A stretch of DNA of 64,000 nt from Phocaeicola sartorii JCM 17136 = DSM 21941 (lineage in GTDB: Bacteria > Bacteroidota > Bacteroidia > Bacteroidales > Bacteroidaceae), in the NCBI RefSeq assembly GCF_000614185.1, contig NZ_BAKM01000027.1:19568-83567 (forward strand). The letters run 5' to 3'. A program made the position numbers and the translations under genes. Below are positions 1 to 10,215 of the stretch, piece after piece. A model generated the notes under the pieces. The model did no database searches and was not told where the DNA came from. It saw nothing but the letters and a program-made list of their open reading frames with translations. Position 1 is the first letter of the stretch, and every line of letters starts with the position of its first letter.

Positions 1-1032
1 GTTTACCGAGTTAAATCAGGAACAGAAACAGAAGATACAAGTATATCAGGAGTGACTGTAACATTTGATAAAAAGGAATTGAAAGACATCACTAAAGTTA
101 AAGTTAGCATTGATGGCGCTACAGTCTTAGACCATACAAAGAACTATTATGCTTTGATTGAATTCTATGATGAGGCCAATACAACAGGTAACAAGTTGAA
201 TACTGTAAAAGCTCCGTTCACTATTTCTATTCCTTCTTTGGCTAGCCTGTTGGTAAAAGAAGAAGCTGTATTTACCGGTACTACTCTTGCTAAGGCATAT
301 ATGAACAGCGAGGATGCAGAGGCTGCAACAGAAAATGATAAGGGCATTAAAGCATCTACTTATTCATTCAAATATGCATTCAAGAACTTTGCTGATGCAT
401 TTAAGGATGGAACTACTATCACATTTGCAATTAATGCTGATCAGAAGTTTGGTAATGATAAAGTATCAACATTGGCTAAGTTGAATAATGCTAATGCTGC
501 TGGTGTTCAAATTGAGTTAACTAACAATGAGAAGGCATACAACAAGGCTATCAACATTGATATCACTGCTGCTTCTTATTTGGGTAAATACACTTATACT
601 AAAGAAGAACGTGAAGCTGCTGCATTTAGCATCCAGGTTATGAGTCCGATAGAAAGAGGTACTGTTGATTCTGCAACAGGTTCTGCTATCGAAGTTGAAG
701 CTACTGATCTTTCTAAAGCTAAGTTAGTGGAAAGTGACTTTAAAGCAACAACTTATAATACAGTTGCTTACCACATCTTCCCTGAATGGATTTCAAATGC
801 CAGCGCATTCGCCAGTGTATATATTAAAGATGTAGCATTCAAGTCTGAAAATGAAAATGTATTCAAGGTTGGTACACGCGTTGCTGCAACAGCTAAGGCT
901 GCAAGTTACGTTCCGGTAGAACCTATGAATATTGCACAGACTACTGTTGCCCCTGTTAAGGTTACGGTAACTGACGTATGGGGTTATGTTAAGGATGCGT
1001 CTATTGATGTTAAGGTTATTGTGAACAAATAA
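1..1032 (+). CDS. Hypothetical exported-looking protein, C-terminal part
   Basis: The reading frame is open from the first base of the window, so only the C-terminal 343 residues are present and the true start lies upstream. The sequence is rich in Ala, Thr, Lys and Asn, has no membrane segment, and alternates short hydrophobic and polar stretches as in beta-rich surface proteins. It ends with DVWGYVKDASIDVKVIVNK. I recognise no family. A strong terminator follows 48 bp after the stop, so it ends its own transcription unit and is not part of the operon that follows. A secreted or cell-surface role is inference from composition only. Confidence 0.75.
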   Translation, partial: VYRVKSGTETEDTSISGVTVTFDKKELKDITKVKVSIDGATVLDHTKNYYALIEFYDEANTTGNKLNTVKAPFTISIPSLASLLVKEEAVFTGTTLAKAYMNSEDAEAATENDKGIKASTYSFKYAFKNFADAFKDGTTITFAINADQKFGNDKVSTLAKLNNANAAGVQIELTNNEKAYNKAINIDITAASYLGKYTYTKEEREAAAFSIQVMSPIERGTVDSATGSAIEVEATDLSKAKLVESDFKATTYNTVAYHIFPEWISNASAFASVYIKDVAFKSENENVFKVGTRVAATAKAASYVPVEPMNIAQTTVAPVKVTVTDVWGYVKDASIDVKVIVNK

Positions 1033-1079
1033 TTATAATGTCGTAGTCAAATAAAAGATATAATTAACTCTTCCAAGTA

Positions 1080-1134
1080 GGGAAAGAAAACGCATCCGGC
1101 AACGGGCGGTTCTTTCCCTGCTTTTTTCTTTTTT
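1080..1134 (+). terminator. Rho-independent terminator after the first gene
   Basis: A perfect 9-bp inverted repeat, GGGAAAGAA (1080-1088) with TTCTTTCCC (1110-1118), is followed by a T-rich run. Confidence 0.8.
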
Positions 1135-1172
1135 ATCCTTCAATTAATAGCCTTATTATGGAAAATTATTTA

Positions 1173-1180
1173 TATCTTTG
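1173..1180 (+). promoter_or_regulatory. Bacteroidales -7 box for the TIR/SLOG-NTPase operon
   Basis: TATCTTTG matches TAnnTTTG. No clear TTTG box lies 19-21 bp upstream. The start codon is about 90 bp downstream, leaving a leader of roughly 85 nt. Confidence 0.5.
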
Positions 1181-1274
1181 TAAAAATCGTTTTTCTTAAA
1201 GTCCTGTGGATGGGTATTACGGATGGAAACGCAAAGTGGAGTATGCTAAAAACAATATAATTTTAAAATAAACG

Positions 1275-3047
1275 ATGGGCCAGATAACGAGCAGATACCA
1301 ACTGATTTTATTGGGTGATTCAGATCAGCATTTAAATGATTTTAAAGGCATGTTAATTGATCGGATGAGCCGGCTGGGGCTGGAAATGGATAAACTGATA
1401 GATTATCCTACCCCTGAATGCCGAGTGCGGAATATGCCTGCTCTGGCTATCTATTTTAAAATAAAGGGAATTGTAGAAAATGAAGATGAGAGAGTGATAA
1501 AAAATCTTCAATCTGAGGGCGTCCCTATGGTGACTGTGGCAAGATTTTCTGATAAAATGAAAGAGGAGCAAGCATCACCATTATTTTCTGAGGATAACTT
1601 TACGCTCGCTTCTTCTTCTTCTTCGGATAGTTATTTAAAATTGGCTGATTATGTGTTGGATTTGTTTGGACTATTGGATAAGAAGAAGGTGTTAGTTAAT
1701 TATGAGAAAGAGGCATCGGATAAAATAGTGAAAGCGCTTTCCAGGGAACTGCTCTTACGCAACTATGATGTGGCTGAAGAACCTTATCAGATCAAAGGAA
1801 ATGGGAATTTTGAAGAAACTTGCACAGACCGATTGGCCGACTCGGAAATTTTGATCTTTTTTCATACCTCCCACAGCCTGAAAGATCCTTGGGTGCAGGC
1901 ACGGCTGGCTTATGCTGCCAGACTGCAAGTGGGGGTAGTGGAAGTGATGGAATGGGATAATGTGCTTCCGTATGGACTTTTGAACAAGCAGGTACGGCTG
2001 GATAAACTGGCGGTACTGAATCGCAGCCAGACTGGCATTGCTGCCAGACTGGCCGACATTGTAGAATACTTGCGGATAGACAATAGGACGGCGCAAACAA
2101 GTAACCTGACCGGAACGTTGTGCAAATATATAACAAAACTTTCTACTGTAGACTGGAAACTACATCCGGGATATTGGGTTTCCTCTTATCAATATGACAA
2201 AACACAGTGTTATGTGCCCGCCATAGGCGCTACGCATCCCGAATGCTTTGATGCCCTGTCGGCCCGGGCAGAAAGACTTGTTCCCAAAGGCGAGGAAAAA
2301 GAAAAGATATATCTGCTTTATGACAGTTTGTGTACGAAGTCTTGTGACGAAACGTATAGAGAACGATTGAATGGATATTCGCCTATAGAACTGATGGATG
2401 TGCGTAAATTCTTTCCTGTTCAGCAACCTAAAAAAAAGAAAAATGTCTTCTTGTTGGTATCTATCCCTTCACCTTGGAAGGAGGAAGATCAAAGCTATTT
2501 CCAGACAATCAATTTGTTGGCGGTGCGTCATGCGATATGTACATTCTTTGCCATGCTTCCGTCTGATGTCATGGTGCATTTGGCGGTGCATCCCTCTGTC
2601 CTTTTTCTAATCGGGTCTATTTTGAAATGGAGAGGACAGCCCCCCAAAGATTGCGTTAAAATATATAAGCACGGCTATTTTATTGGAAAGCATCCTGATT
2701 ATGACGGGATATTTAAAGATTGTATTGTTACTATAAACGAGCAGAGTGAAAAGAATGATGAGGCCGGGGCTTGGAAACTTATTTATGATGAAATGTTGAA
2801 AGTGGATAGTTATGATGCAGGTGTGGTCATTGGGGGAGCAGCCGGAGATCTGGCTGTGGCGTTGCAGTTCATTGATAAGTATAAGGATGCTTTCTGTCTC
2901 CCAGTTTCCTCTACCGGTGGCGTTGCGAAGGAACTCTATGACAAGCATATAAAGATGACCAAATGTCCGATAGCAATAAAAGAAGAATTGGAGGATGAAA
3001 CCATTGAATATCAAAACTTGTTTAAAGTTTTTCTTGAGGCTCTTTAG
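1275..3047 (+). CDS. TIR-like and SLOG-like domain protein (candidate defence gene 1)
   Basis: 590 residues, no signal peptide or membrane segment, so probably cytoplasmic. I see three alpha/beta regions. Residues 7-135 form a receiver- or TIR-like unit. Residues 137-265 follow a TIR-like order: KKVLVNY strand, a helix with ALSRELLLRNYDV, a region LADSEILIFF, then DPWVQARLAYA. In this last helix the Glu usual in NADase TIR domains is not evident. Residues 388-590 resemble SLOG-type Rossmannoid nucleotide-binding domains, with VVIGGAAGD (517-525) and LPVSSTGGVA (542-551). Its 3' end overlaps the next gene by 53 bp in another frame. By analogy with TIR/SLOG conflict systems it may sense or handle a nucleotide signal. 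Domain calls are by eye and only moderately certain. Confidence 0.7.
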   Translation: MGQITSRYQLILLGDSDQHLNDFKGMLIDRMSRLGLEMDKLIDYPTPECRVRNMPALAIYFKIKGIVENEDERVIKNLQSEGVPMVTVARFSDKMKEEQASPLFSEDNFTLASSSSSDSYLKLADYVLDLFGLLDKKKVLVNYEKEASDKIVKALSRELLLRNYDVAEEPYQIKGNGNFEETCTDRLADSEILIFFHTSHSLKDPWVQARLAYAARLQVGVVEVMEWDNVLPYGLLNKQVRLDKLAVLNRSQTGIAARLADIVEYLRIDNRTAQTSNLTGTLCKYITKLSTVDWKLHPGYWVSSYQYDKTQCYVPAIGATHPECFDALSARAERLVPKGEEKEKIYLLYDSLCTKSCDETYRERLNGYSPIELMDVRKFFPVQQPKKKKNVFLLVSIPSPWKEEDQSYFQTINLLAVRHAICTFFAMLPSDVMVHLAVHPSVLFLIGSILKWRGQPPKDCVKIYKHGYFIGKHPDYDGIFKDCIVTINEQSEKNDEAGAWKLIYDEMLKVDSYDAGVVIGGAAGDLAVALQFIDKYKDAFCLPVSSTGGVAKELYDKHIKMTKCPIAIKEELEDETIEYQNLFKVFLEAL

Positions 3048-6000
3048 CAAAGAGAAAAGCCCGGAGGAGAGTGGGAATAAGAAACGGACTATTGCGGATG
3101 AGCATTCTTCGTATGTGAAACATATTCTGATTCCGCTATGTGGCTTTCATGGCTATCATCAGACGGTGTCTGAGGAAAAAGGAGACGAGAATTTTCTAGG
3201 TAGGGAGCCTGTTTTGGACAAACTGAAGCATTGGCTGGCCGATCCGCGTTCCGTAAACGGGGCTTATCTGATAACTGGTTTTCGGGGAATGGGAAAGTCC
3301 AGCTTTGTAGGCAAAGCATTGCATCAGTTGAATGGCACGGAAGGGGATATCAGGGTGAACTGTCTTTTCATATTTTTTTATATATGCACGATAATGGTAA
3401 GCGCTTGGATTTTAACGAAAAACAGCAATCCCTATTTTTATTGCTTATATATAGGAGGCGTAATTGCCTGGTTGACAGGCATCACATACATCATCCGGTT
3501 GATGAGGGGAAAGGGGCATAAGCCCAAAGGCAGGCAACCGTTTATCATAGTGAAGATCAATGTGGGGAATGAGATCTTGGGTAATCGTGAGATACTTCAC
3601 CTTATTGTGAAGAACACCTACGATAAATTCAATGAATATGTTTGGGACTATGGGCGCAATGAACTATATCATAATCTGTCCTTGTTGATAAAGCTAAGTG
3701 TGGCCTTTCTCCTCTTTCTTGCCTTGGACGGTATGCCGGCACTGACACCGAGAAACGAGTATATGAGATGGGTGCTGGAGGTCTTCTCCTCCACGGCAGA
3801 CAGATTGGGAGGCTTTGCCGCGCCACTGGGCTATATCTTGGTCTTTCTTTTTATTTCGATCGTGTTTGAGCGTATTTTATGTTTGCTGGGGCTGTCAGAA
3901 CTGTTCCCTTTTCAGACGGCTGCCGCCCTGTTGCACCGAATTTACCAGTTGCATGAAAGGTCTATCGCTTCTGTCAGTGATGACTTGACTTCCATTAATC
4001 AGCATATCGCTTTTAACTTGTTTCGCCGCAAGCAGTATCATGTACCTTCTGTGCATGAGATGGAACAGGAGCTGGTTTCTATTTTTGCAGCTATGGAAAG
4101 GATGCTGCTTATAAAAAATCCCCGTTTCATCATTGTGCTGGATGAATTGGATAAAGTAGATCCGCCCGTTGCCGGAGAGGATAAAGATATCTTGCCGGAA
4201 TTCAATCCGTCGGTCGGTGGCTTTGAGGGAAAGAACAGTCCGCACAGCCGTCAGAAAGAATTGCTACGTACACTGGCAAACATGAAATACTTCATGTCTA
4301 CTGTACATGCCAAATTTGTCTTTATAGCCGGTAGGGACTTGTATGAAGCCTATTTGAAGGATGTGTCCGACCGGGAGTTCTCGGTGAGCAGTATATTCAA
4401 TGGGGTAATAAATGTAAATAGCTTTTTAAAACCGGTAGACTCCAGAAGCGACATCACATCGCTGACGGAAGAGTTTGTGTGCCTGCATTTGCTGGCAAAG
4501 AAAGGCACGAAGGGTGGAAAAATGACGCTGAAGAAATACTTCGAAATCGAAAAGGAAAGAATAGAGAAGACGGTTGAGGAAGGACTTAAAGAAGTGCATC
4601 GGAAACGGTTGAGCAGAAATGTGGGGATGCTTTATCAGTTTGTTATCTATCTGGTGCATGTCAGCAACGGGTCGCCGAAAAAGATTTCCATCTATTTTGA
4701 GAAATACATCCGTTCGCGGGAATACCTGGAAGAGGTGAAGCATATCTCTTTGGATGAGCCACCGGAGAAATGCGGTTGCTATCTGTCTTTCGGGGCAAAG
4801 GATGTGCAGAAGATAGGCTTTGTGCATTATGTGGTCTATCCTGTGACACAAGTCATGATCAACAAATCGAAAGTGTATGAGGACAAGTTGCTGGTATCCA
4901 CCTCATTTATGATCAACCATATCTATAAGTATCATAACACGGGCTTTTCATGGCGCAATCTGGAGCATATCCCGGAATTGCTGGAGATAAACAAGACTCC
5001 GGAACTGCGTGACTTTATCGGGACGATCGTTGCCTTTTTACGCAAGACGCATCTCACCCGCATCTTGTCCGGACTGTATCTGTTCAAGTTCCCGATGAGG
5101 ATATCGGAAGAGATTTCCTTTATGTCCAAACAGTCGGAGGACTTGTCGGCCTTGTTCAATTTTTCCCAGGATGAGTCGCGCTCTATACGGAAACATTATA
5201 TTAACCTGCTGGAATATTACTCCAGGAATATAAACCGGATAGAGAACCGTGAGCTTCATGCAATGGCCAGCATCCATCATATCTTGGGAGACCTCTACCA
5301 GGAGGACGAAGACTATTCGCAAGCTATCTTTGAATACCAGATAGGCTTGCAGCTATTATCGAGGCAGGTAAAGGATCCGGATTATGACAAGGATGCGCAT
5401 TGGGTATCGTCCATGCTTTTTCTGGTGCGCAATATGTTGAAACTGGGGCTGACCTATGAAAAACGCAAAACGCTGGATTCCGCTTATCTGGCCTATAGCG
5501 AGCTGGTACAGCGGATGGTGGATTACCGTTTCCTGAAGGAGGAAAATTTTGGCCTTCACTATCAGATACTGGATAAGACGCGTTGGGCGGACAAGGATGC
5601 CCTGCTCTTTTTTGACGCGGAGGAGGATTCGGGACAGGCCAAAGCGATGTTTCCCGGATTTGGGGAATCGGAACGGAAAAAAGGCTTTGCTTTTCAGTGC
5701 GACCACCTGAAGACGGAGTTTGCACGCTTGCTCACTCCACTGAAGAATTCCGTGATAGGACGCATGACTTTTTTTGATGATATCCGTATGGCCTACCTGC
5801 CTATACTAGCCAAGTTGTCGGTGCTGGAGAAGATGAATATGGAGGGGATCACATTTAATAATCTGGAAGTGGCGGAAGCGGAGTTCTTCTTCCTGCATCT
5901 AGCCACGGATGATTCGGAAAAGGTGATGGCTGTGGCCGATTTCTATAATAAGTTCGGGGATATTGTGTATTACAAGAACGGGCTGGCCAACACTAAAAGC

Positions 6001-7999
6001 GGTAATTTGTTTCAGGCACTTTACTTTTGGGATATGATTTGGGCTGGCTGAAGGATACTATCTGTAAGCCCTTTCTGGAAAGTCGGGGAGAAACTTGTGA
6101 AAAGGGGGACGCTTACCATCACTATCGGAAAATAGTGGAAAGCTGGTTTGATGAGCCGGCAAATGAACAGCAAAAGGCGATAACCACTAAAGAAGGGCTG
6201 AGGTATTACCTGAGGCATGAAACAGAACTGCGCATAGGCACCCGGTGTTGTGAGAAAGTGGACTGGAACGAAGTGATTGATTACTCTTTTGATGACTATA
6301 TTCCACTGGAAAAGGTAAGGGAATGCGTGATACACCGTGAACGGTTTTTTGAAAAAGGACTGCGTACACCCTGCTATGCTTGCAAGTATTATAATCACAG
6401 CATGAACTTTGAATTGGAACGGATGATGGGCTGGAGTTGGACAGCAGACAGGAGGAAAGAGAAAAAGGCGGTCATTATAGCGGACTTGCTGCTGAATAAT
6501 GAACCGCAGCTGAAAAATATGCGCGAAACCCAACATAGTCTTATAGGTGATACACTGAAAGGACTGGGATGCGTGATGCTGAGTTGTAGCGGTGAGCATG
6601 AGCTGATAAACAGAGGGTTCTTGGAGTATTTTTTCCGTATACTTGAGATTTATTATGAGGGAAAACTGTCGTATAAAGGGACTTATGCTCCTAATAAATT
6701 GGAAAAATCGATCATGCTGTTTTGGGAAGCTTCTGTTTTTATGGCATGGCAGGTGACGGGCATACGGCGTATGCTTTGTATAAGCATCTGATAGAAATGC
6801 TGAATGCTTATTTGAAGGTTCATAGTGCGGTGCAGTATAAACAGATAGTGAAGGAATATTTGGGACGGATAAAAAAGTATATTGTGGATAGGGGGATTAT
6901 GGCTTTGTATGCACATTATGATCATATAAACCTGGCCGAATCTCAGAAACTGAAATCAATGTATGGAGTGGAAGCTTATGACGATTTAGACCTGAGCACG
7001 CTCTCCGTATCACCGGATATAGAGGAATTGCTGTATGGATATTATATGTTGCAAATGGCAGTGGATGATAGCAACGCCAAGTCTCTTCGGTACCGGTTGT
7101 ATGAAAGTGATCTGATGGGGCCTTATAAACATATCTCCACTTTGACGCAGGATGTGCAGAACTTGCGGATGAAGGTGATGATGAATGAATCGGTTTTGGA
7201 GCAGCTATTAGATATGAAACTGGTGCGTTTGGAGCATGGAGGTGCCGGATACGTCAGATTTATGGAGAAAATGGAATCTCTCTTCTCAGAAGGGGAAAAG
7301 GTGAGTATAAATGGACTGTATGATGAAGAAACGGGAAAGCAGGACCGGATAGAACTGGTCAATTTCCTGATTGCTGATTCACTGTTCTGCCTGACAAAAA
7401 TAATCGGGATCGTGAGTCCGCTGAGCAACACTACGCTTTATACGAATGTATTTATGGGTGAGGTTGGTGAACATTTATGGCGGTGGACAGTCATCTTTGA
7501 TTGGGTTCATTTAGGATACCGGGCCTCGGAAGGTCATGCTTATGCTGGAATCTTTCAAGTGCTGAAACGCAAATATGGGTTGGAATCCGGCAATGGCGGG
7601 TTTGTATTTAGAACGCTTGTACTCAGTCTGCGTGGAGCGATGAAAGACTGGAAACGGGAGGACGGCAAGAAGCCTTCGGAGGTGTTGGAAGACGAGGTGT
7701 TGCATTTGGTAGGTGTGGATATGTTTCATCGTCTGACACGGACAGACCAGATAGAAATGATCATACGATATTATGAAAAGGCTATAGGCATGCACTCGGA
7801 GGGGAAAACCTATAAGGAAATGATCCGCACTTTATGTTTCTTGGATGATGATTTGAATAACGATACCTGTCAGTTGTCATTTAGCATAGAGAGGTTTCTT
7901 ATCAATACAGAATGGGTGCACAGGCGCTTGGACAAATTGAAGCGGCAAACCTTGTATGCTTCACTTTATGATTCGGATGAATATTTAAAAAATAGATAA
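2995..7999 (+). CDS. Giant membrane-anchored P-loop NTPase (candidate defence gene 2; two apparent frameshifts)
   Basis: Three consecutive open frames (2995-6051, 6027-6791, 6722-7999) read as one protein of about 1668 residues if one base is restored near 6024-6030 (TTTTGGG) and one near 6737-6741 (TTTTT). Visible parts: Walker A GFRGMGKSS (95-103), four hydrophobic segments (about 122-141, 148-168, 227-245, 275-299), Walker B FIIVLDELDKVD (378-389), and FVFIAGRD (441-448) as a sensor-like strand. Membrane helices between Walker A and Walker B are the hallmark of KAP-family NTPases, to which this is probably related. TPR-like helices occur near residues 740-830, and a PCYACKYY motif lies in the middle third. 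The long helical remainder is unrecognised. It is probably a membrane ATPase acting with the upstream TIR/SLOG protein. Real breakage cannot be excluded, but open reading across all three parts argues for a functional gene. Confidence 0.75.
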
Positions 8000-8000
8000 A

Positions 8001-8381
8001 ATGATGGACAAAGAGAAAGCAGAGAAATTATTGGAGGATATCCGGAATTTGGTAAATTCCACATTGCCGGAGAATGATTCGCCTGAAGAGAGAATGGCGT
8101 TGAATGAAGCGGGTAAGAGGAAGCCGGGTATTATAACAGAAAGTGAGTTGAATGAGATGCGTACTCTTTTACGCGCTCAAGGCATATTTATGAGTATTCA
8201 GAAGAGGGAAGTTTTGGAATATGAGCAGAAATTGCAGCGCCACATAGATAGGATGGAAAAGATTCTTGAGGCTTTTATGCTATCCGTGCGGAGAGATATG
8301 GCTCAATTTGAAAAGAGGCTGGAAGAATATGAAATGTGCAAAGGGTGTAAATTCCATGATGCCAAAGGAGGGAATACATGA
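8001..8381 (+). CDS. Small coiled-coil protein (candidate defence gene 3)
   Basis: 126 residues, charged and largely helical. It begins one base after the NTPase stop codon, so it is almost certainly co-transcribed with it. Residues 55-115 read as a continuous heptad-like helix rich in Glu, Lys, Arg and Met. The tail carries a CKGCKFH motif that could bind metal. I recognise no family. The tight linkage suggests a partner or regulator of the NTPase. No gene occupies 8382-8637. Confidence 0.7.
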   Translation: MMDKEKAEKLLEDIRNLVNSTLPENDSPEERMALNEAGKRKPGIITESELNEMRTLLRAQGIFMSIQKREVLEYEQKLQRHIDRMEKILEAFMLSVRRDMAQFEKRLEEYEMCKGCKFHDAKGGNT

Positions 8382-8598
8382 ATATAAGATGGATAAGAAC
8401 GAACTGTTTCCCATGATAGTGGAGTTGTGGTAGAAGTGATTCCTATTATGGAAATGGCTTATGATTGATTAAGCGGGATGGCTTTCTTGATAAAGCTAAA
8501 GCTCCCCTAATCCTCCATTCTTTGCACAGAATTTCAAAAAATGTGCTATTCTTCATCACTTTTATGCCTTTTCGAGAACAAAGATTGGAAATAATCGT

Positions 8599-8606
8599 TA
8601 ACTTTG
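8599..8606 (+). promoter_or_regulatory. -7 box for the zeta-toxin-like gene
   Basis: TAACTTTG fits TAnnTTTG and lies 32 bp before the start codon at 8638. No good upstream TTTG box is seen. Confidence 0.4.
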
Positions 8607-8637
8607 TCGCCAATAACAGAAATAGAAAAGGAGATTA

Positions 8638-9447
8638 ATGTCTAAGCTTTATATAATAGCGGGGTGCAACGGGGCCGGTAAAACCACAGCTTCGTACACA
8701 GTATTACCCGAAATTTTAGAGTGCCGCGAGTTTGTCAATGCCGACGAAATCGCTAAGGGGCTTTCTCCTTTTAACCCCTCAAGCGTAGCTATCGAAGCCG
8801 GACGGCTGATGCTGAAACGCATCGGAGAACTACTGTCGGCCGGAGTCAGCTTTTCCGTTGAAACCACCTTGTCCACCCGTTCTTACATCAACCTTATCCA
8901 GCAGGCGCAAAATCAAGGATACAGCGTCAGCCTCATTTATTTTTGGCTGAATTCGCCTGAACTGGCTATAGAACGAGTGAAACAACGTGTCGCTAACGGA
9001 GGACATGACGTGCCTGCTCCCATTATCCGCCGTCGCTATCGCTCGGGATTGGAAAACTTTTTCCGTATTTATATGCCTTGCGTGGATTATTGGATGCTTG
9101 CGGACAATAGCTGCACACCGCGTGTTATTGTGGCGGACGCTTTCCGCTTGGGAGACGAAGCCATATCTATAATCAAGAACTTTTTACTAAAATCAGAAGT
9201 TATGTCAACTGAAGAAGAATATAAGGAATTAAGTGCGAAGTTGCGTTATGGTTTGGAACTGGCGGAACAGCGGTTGATTGAGGAAACTGCACGACGCGAA
9301 GGTACATTGTGCTATGGCCGTCCCGATGGAAAAGTGGTGCGGGTGTCGGCAACCGAACTTTTAAAGCTTCGTCAGTCTGGTGAAAACAACACCGCGTCTG
9401 TAGCCGTTTGTGCCTGCTCCGAGATGGAGAGTGGATGGGATTGTTGA
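8638..9447 (+). CDS. Zeta-toxin-family kinase with fused antitoxin-like tail
   Basis: 269 residues. Walker A GCNGAGKTT (9-17), a VNADEIAKGLSP stretch and SVETTLS are typical of the zeta-toxin/UDP-sugar kinase-like P-loop family. Known zeta toxins phosphorylate UDP-N-acetylglucosamine, but the substrate here is unknown. The kinase part ends near residue 188. The tail starts with MSTEEEYKELSAKLRYGLELAEQRL and resembles a small protein that in related loci is often encoded by a separate downstream gene. The fusion passes through TTTTT (9180-9184). One extra T there would end the kinase at a TGA overlapping the second start, so the fusion may be real or an artefact. A strong terminator follows. 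Confidence 0.8.
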   Translation: MSKLYIIAGCNGAGKTTASYTVLPEILECREFVNADEIAKGLSPFNPSSVAIEAGRLMLKRIGELLSAGVSFSVETTLSTRSYINLIQQAQNQGYSVSLIYFWLNSPELAIERVKQRVANGGHDVPAPIIRRRYRSGLENFFRIYMPCVDYWMLADNSCTPRVIVADAFRLGDEAISIIKNFLLKSEVMSTEEEYKELSAKLRYGLELAEQRLIEETARREGTLCYGRPDGKVVRVSATELLKLRQSGENNTASVAVCACSEMESGWDC

Positions 9448-9472
9448 ATAGAGCATGAGTAACAGTATATGT

Positions 9473-9507
9473 ATAGGGAAGAACCGGGATTCTTCCCTAT
9501 GTTTTTT
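9473..9507 (+). terminator. Strong terminator after the zeta-like gene
   Basis: A perfect 11-bp inverted repeat, ATAGGGAAGAA with TTCTTCCCTAT, has a 6-base loop and is followed by GTTTTTT. Confidence 0.88.
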
Positions 9508-9586
9508 ACTCCGTTATTCGAAGCTTGGATGTGGTTGTGTCCGCTTCCTGGATACAAAAAGCAAGAGGAAAAAATATCTTAATTTG

Positions 9587-9617
9587 TTTGTCAGTTCAAA
9601 GAAAAGCCGTACCTTTG
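9587..9617 (+). promoter_or_regulatory. Full Bacteroidales promoter of rplM-rpsI
   Basis: TTTG (9587-9590), 19 bp, then TACCTTTG (9610-9617) is a consensus match. The leader to the rplM start is about 125 nt, long enough for autoregulation by a ribosomal protein. Confidence 0.75.
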
Positions 9618-9747
9618 CAAGCCGATTATTATCAAAAGTTTATAAAAGATTAATTCTTAGCGTGTTAATAGTTCTTTGTCCGGGAACGGTTAGAGACGCT
9701 GGGAAGAATTGTTTTTTAGTAGTTAACATTTAAAAAAGAATTTAAGA

Positions 9748-10209
9748 GTGGATACTTTAAGTTACAAGACCATTTCTGCAAACAAAGAGACAGCTCATAA
9801 GGAATGGGTTGTTATCGACGCAACCGATCAGGTCGTAGGCCGTCTCGGTTCGAAAGTTGCGAAACTGTTGAGAGGAAAGTACAAACCAGACTTTACCCCT
9901 CATGCTGACTGCGGTGATAATGTTATTATTATTAACGCGGACAAAGTGAAATTTACCGGAAACAAGTGGAACGACAAGGTTTACTTGCGTTATACAGGTT
10001 ATCCCGGTGGTCAGAGAGAGATGACTCCTGCCCAGTTGATGAAGAAACCTAACGGTGAAGAAAAACTGTTGAAGAGAGTAGTAAAGGGTATGCTTCCTAA
10101 AAATCGTCTGGGAGCACAGTTGCTGGGTAATCTGTATGTTTACGCTGGTAGTGAACACAAACACGAAGCTCAGACTCCGAAATCAATTGATATAAACTCA
10201 CTTAAATAA
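9748..10209 (+). CDS. rplM: 50S ribosomal protein L13
   Basis: 153 residues, the usual Bacteroidales length. Conserved L13 stretches include WVVIDATDQVVGRLGSKVAK and the KRVVKGMLPKN helix. The start is GTG at 9748. It forms the standard rplM-rpsI pair, with rpsI starting 6 bp after its stop. L13 binds 23S rRNA early in large-subunit assembly. Confidence 0.97.
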   Translation: MDTLSYKTISANKETAHKEWVVIDATDQVVGRLGSKVAKLLRGKYKPDFTPHADCGDNVIIINADKVKFTGNKWNDKVYLRYTGYPGGQREMTPAQLMKKPNGEEKLLKRVVKGMLPKNRLGAQLLGNLYVYAGSEHKHEAQTPKSIDINSLK

Positions 10210-10215
10210 TAAAGA

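Noticed and set aside
2995..3047. The overlap of the first two defence genes as another frameshift
   Set aside because: Both products end or begin in a plausible way, and a repair would need an extra base or two lost ones. A true 53-bp overlap is simpler.
6024..6741. Programmed -1 frameshifting in the NTPase gene
   Set aside because: No convincing slippery heptamer with a downstream pseudoknot is visible, and the same kind of one-base loss occurs in many housekeeping genes of the window.
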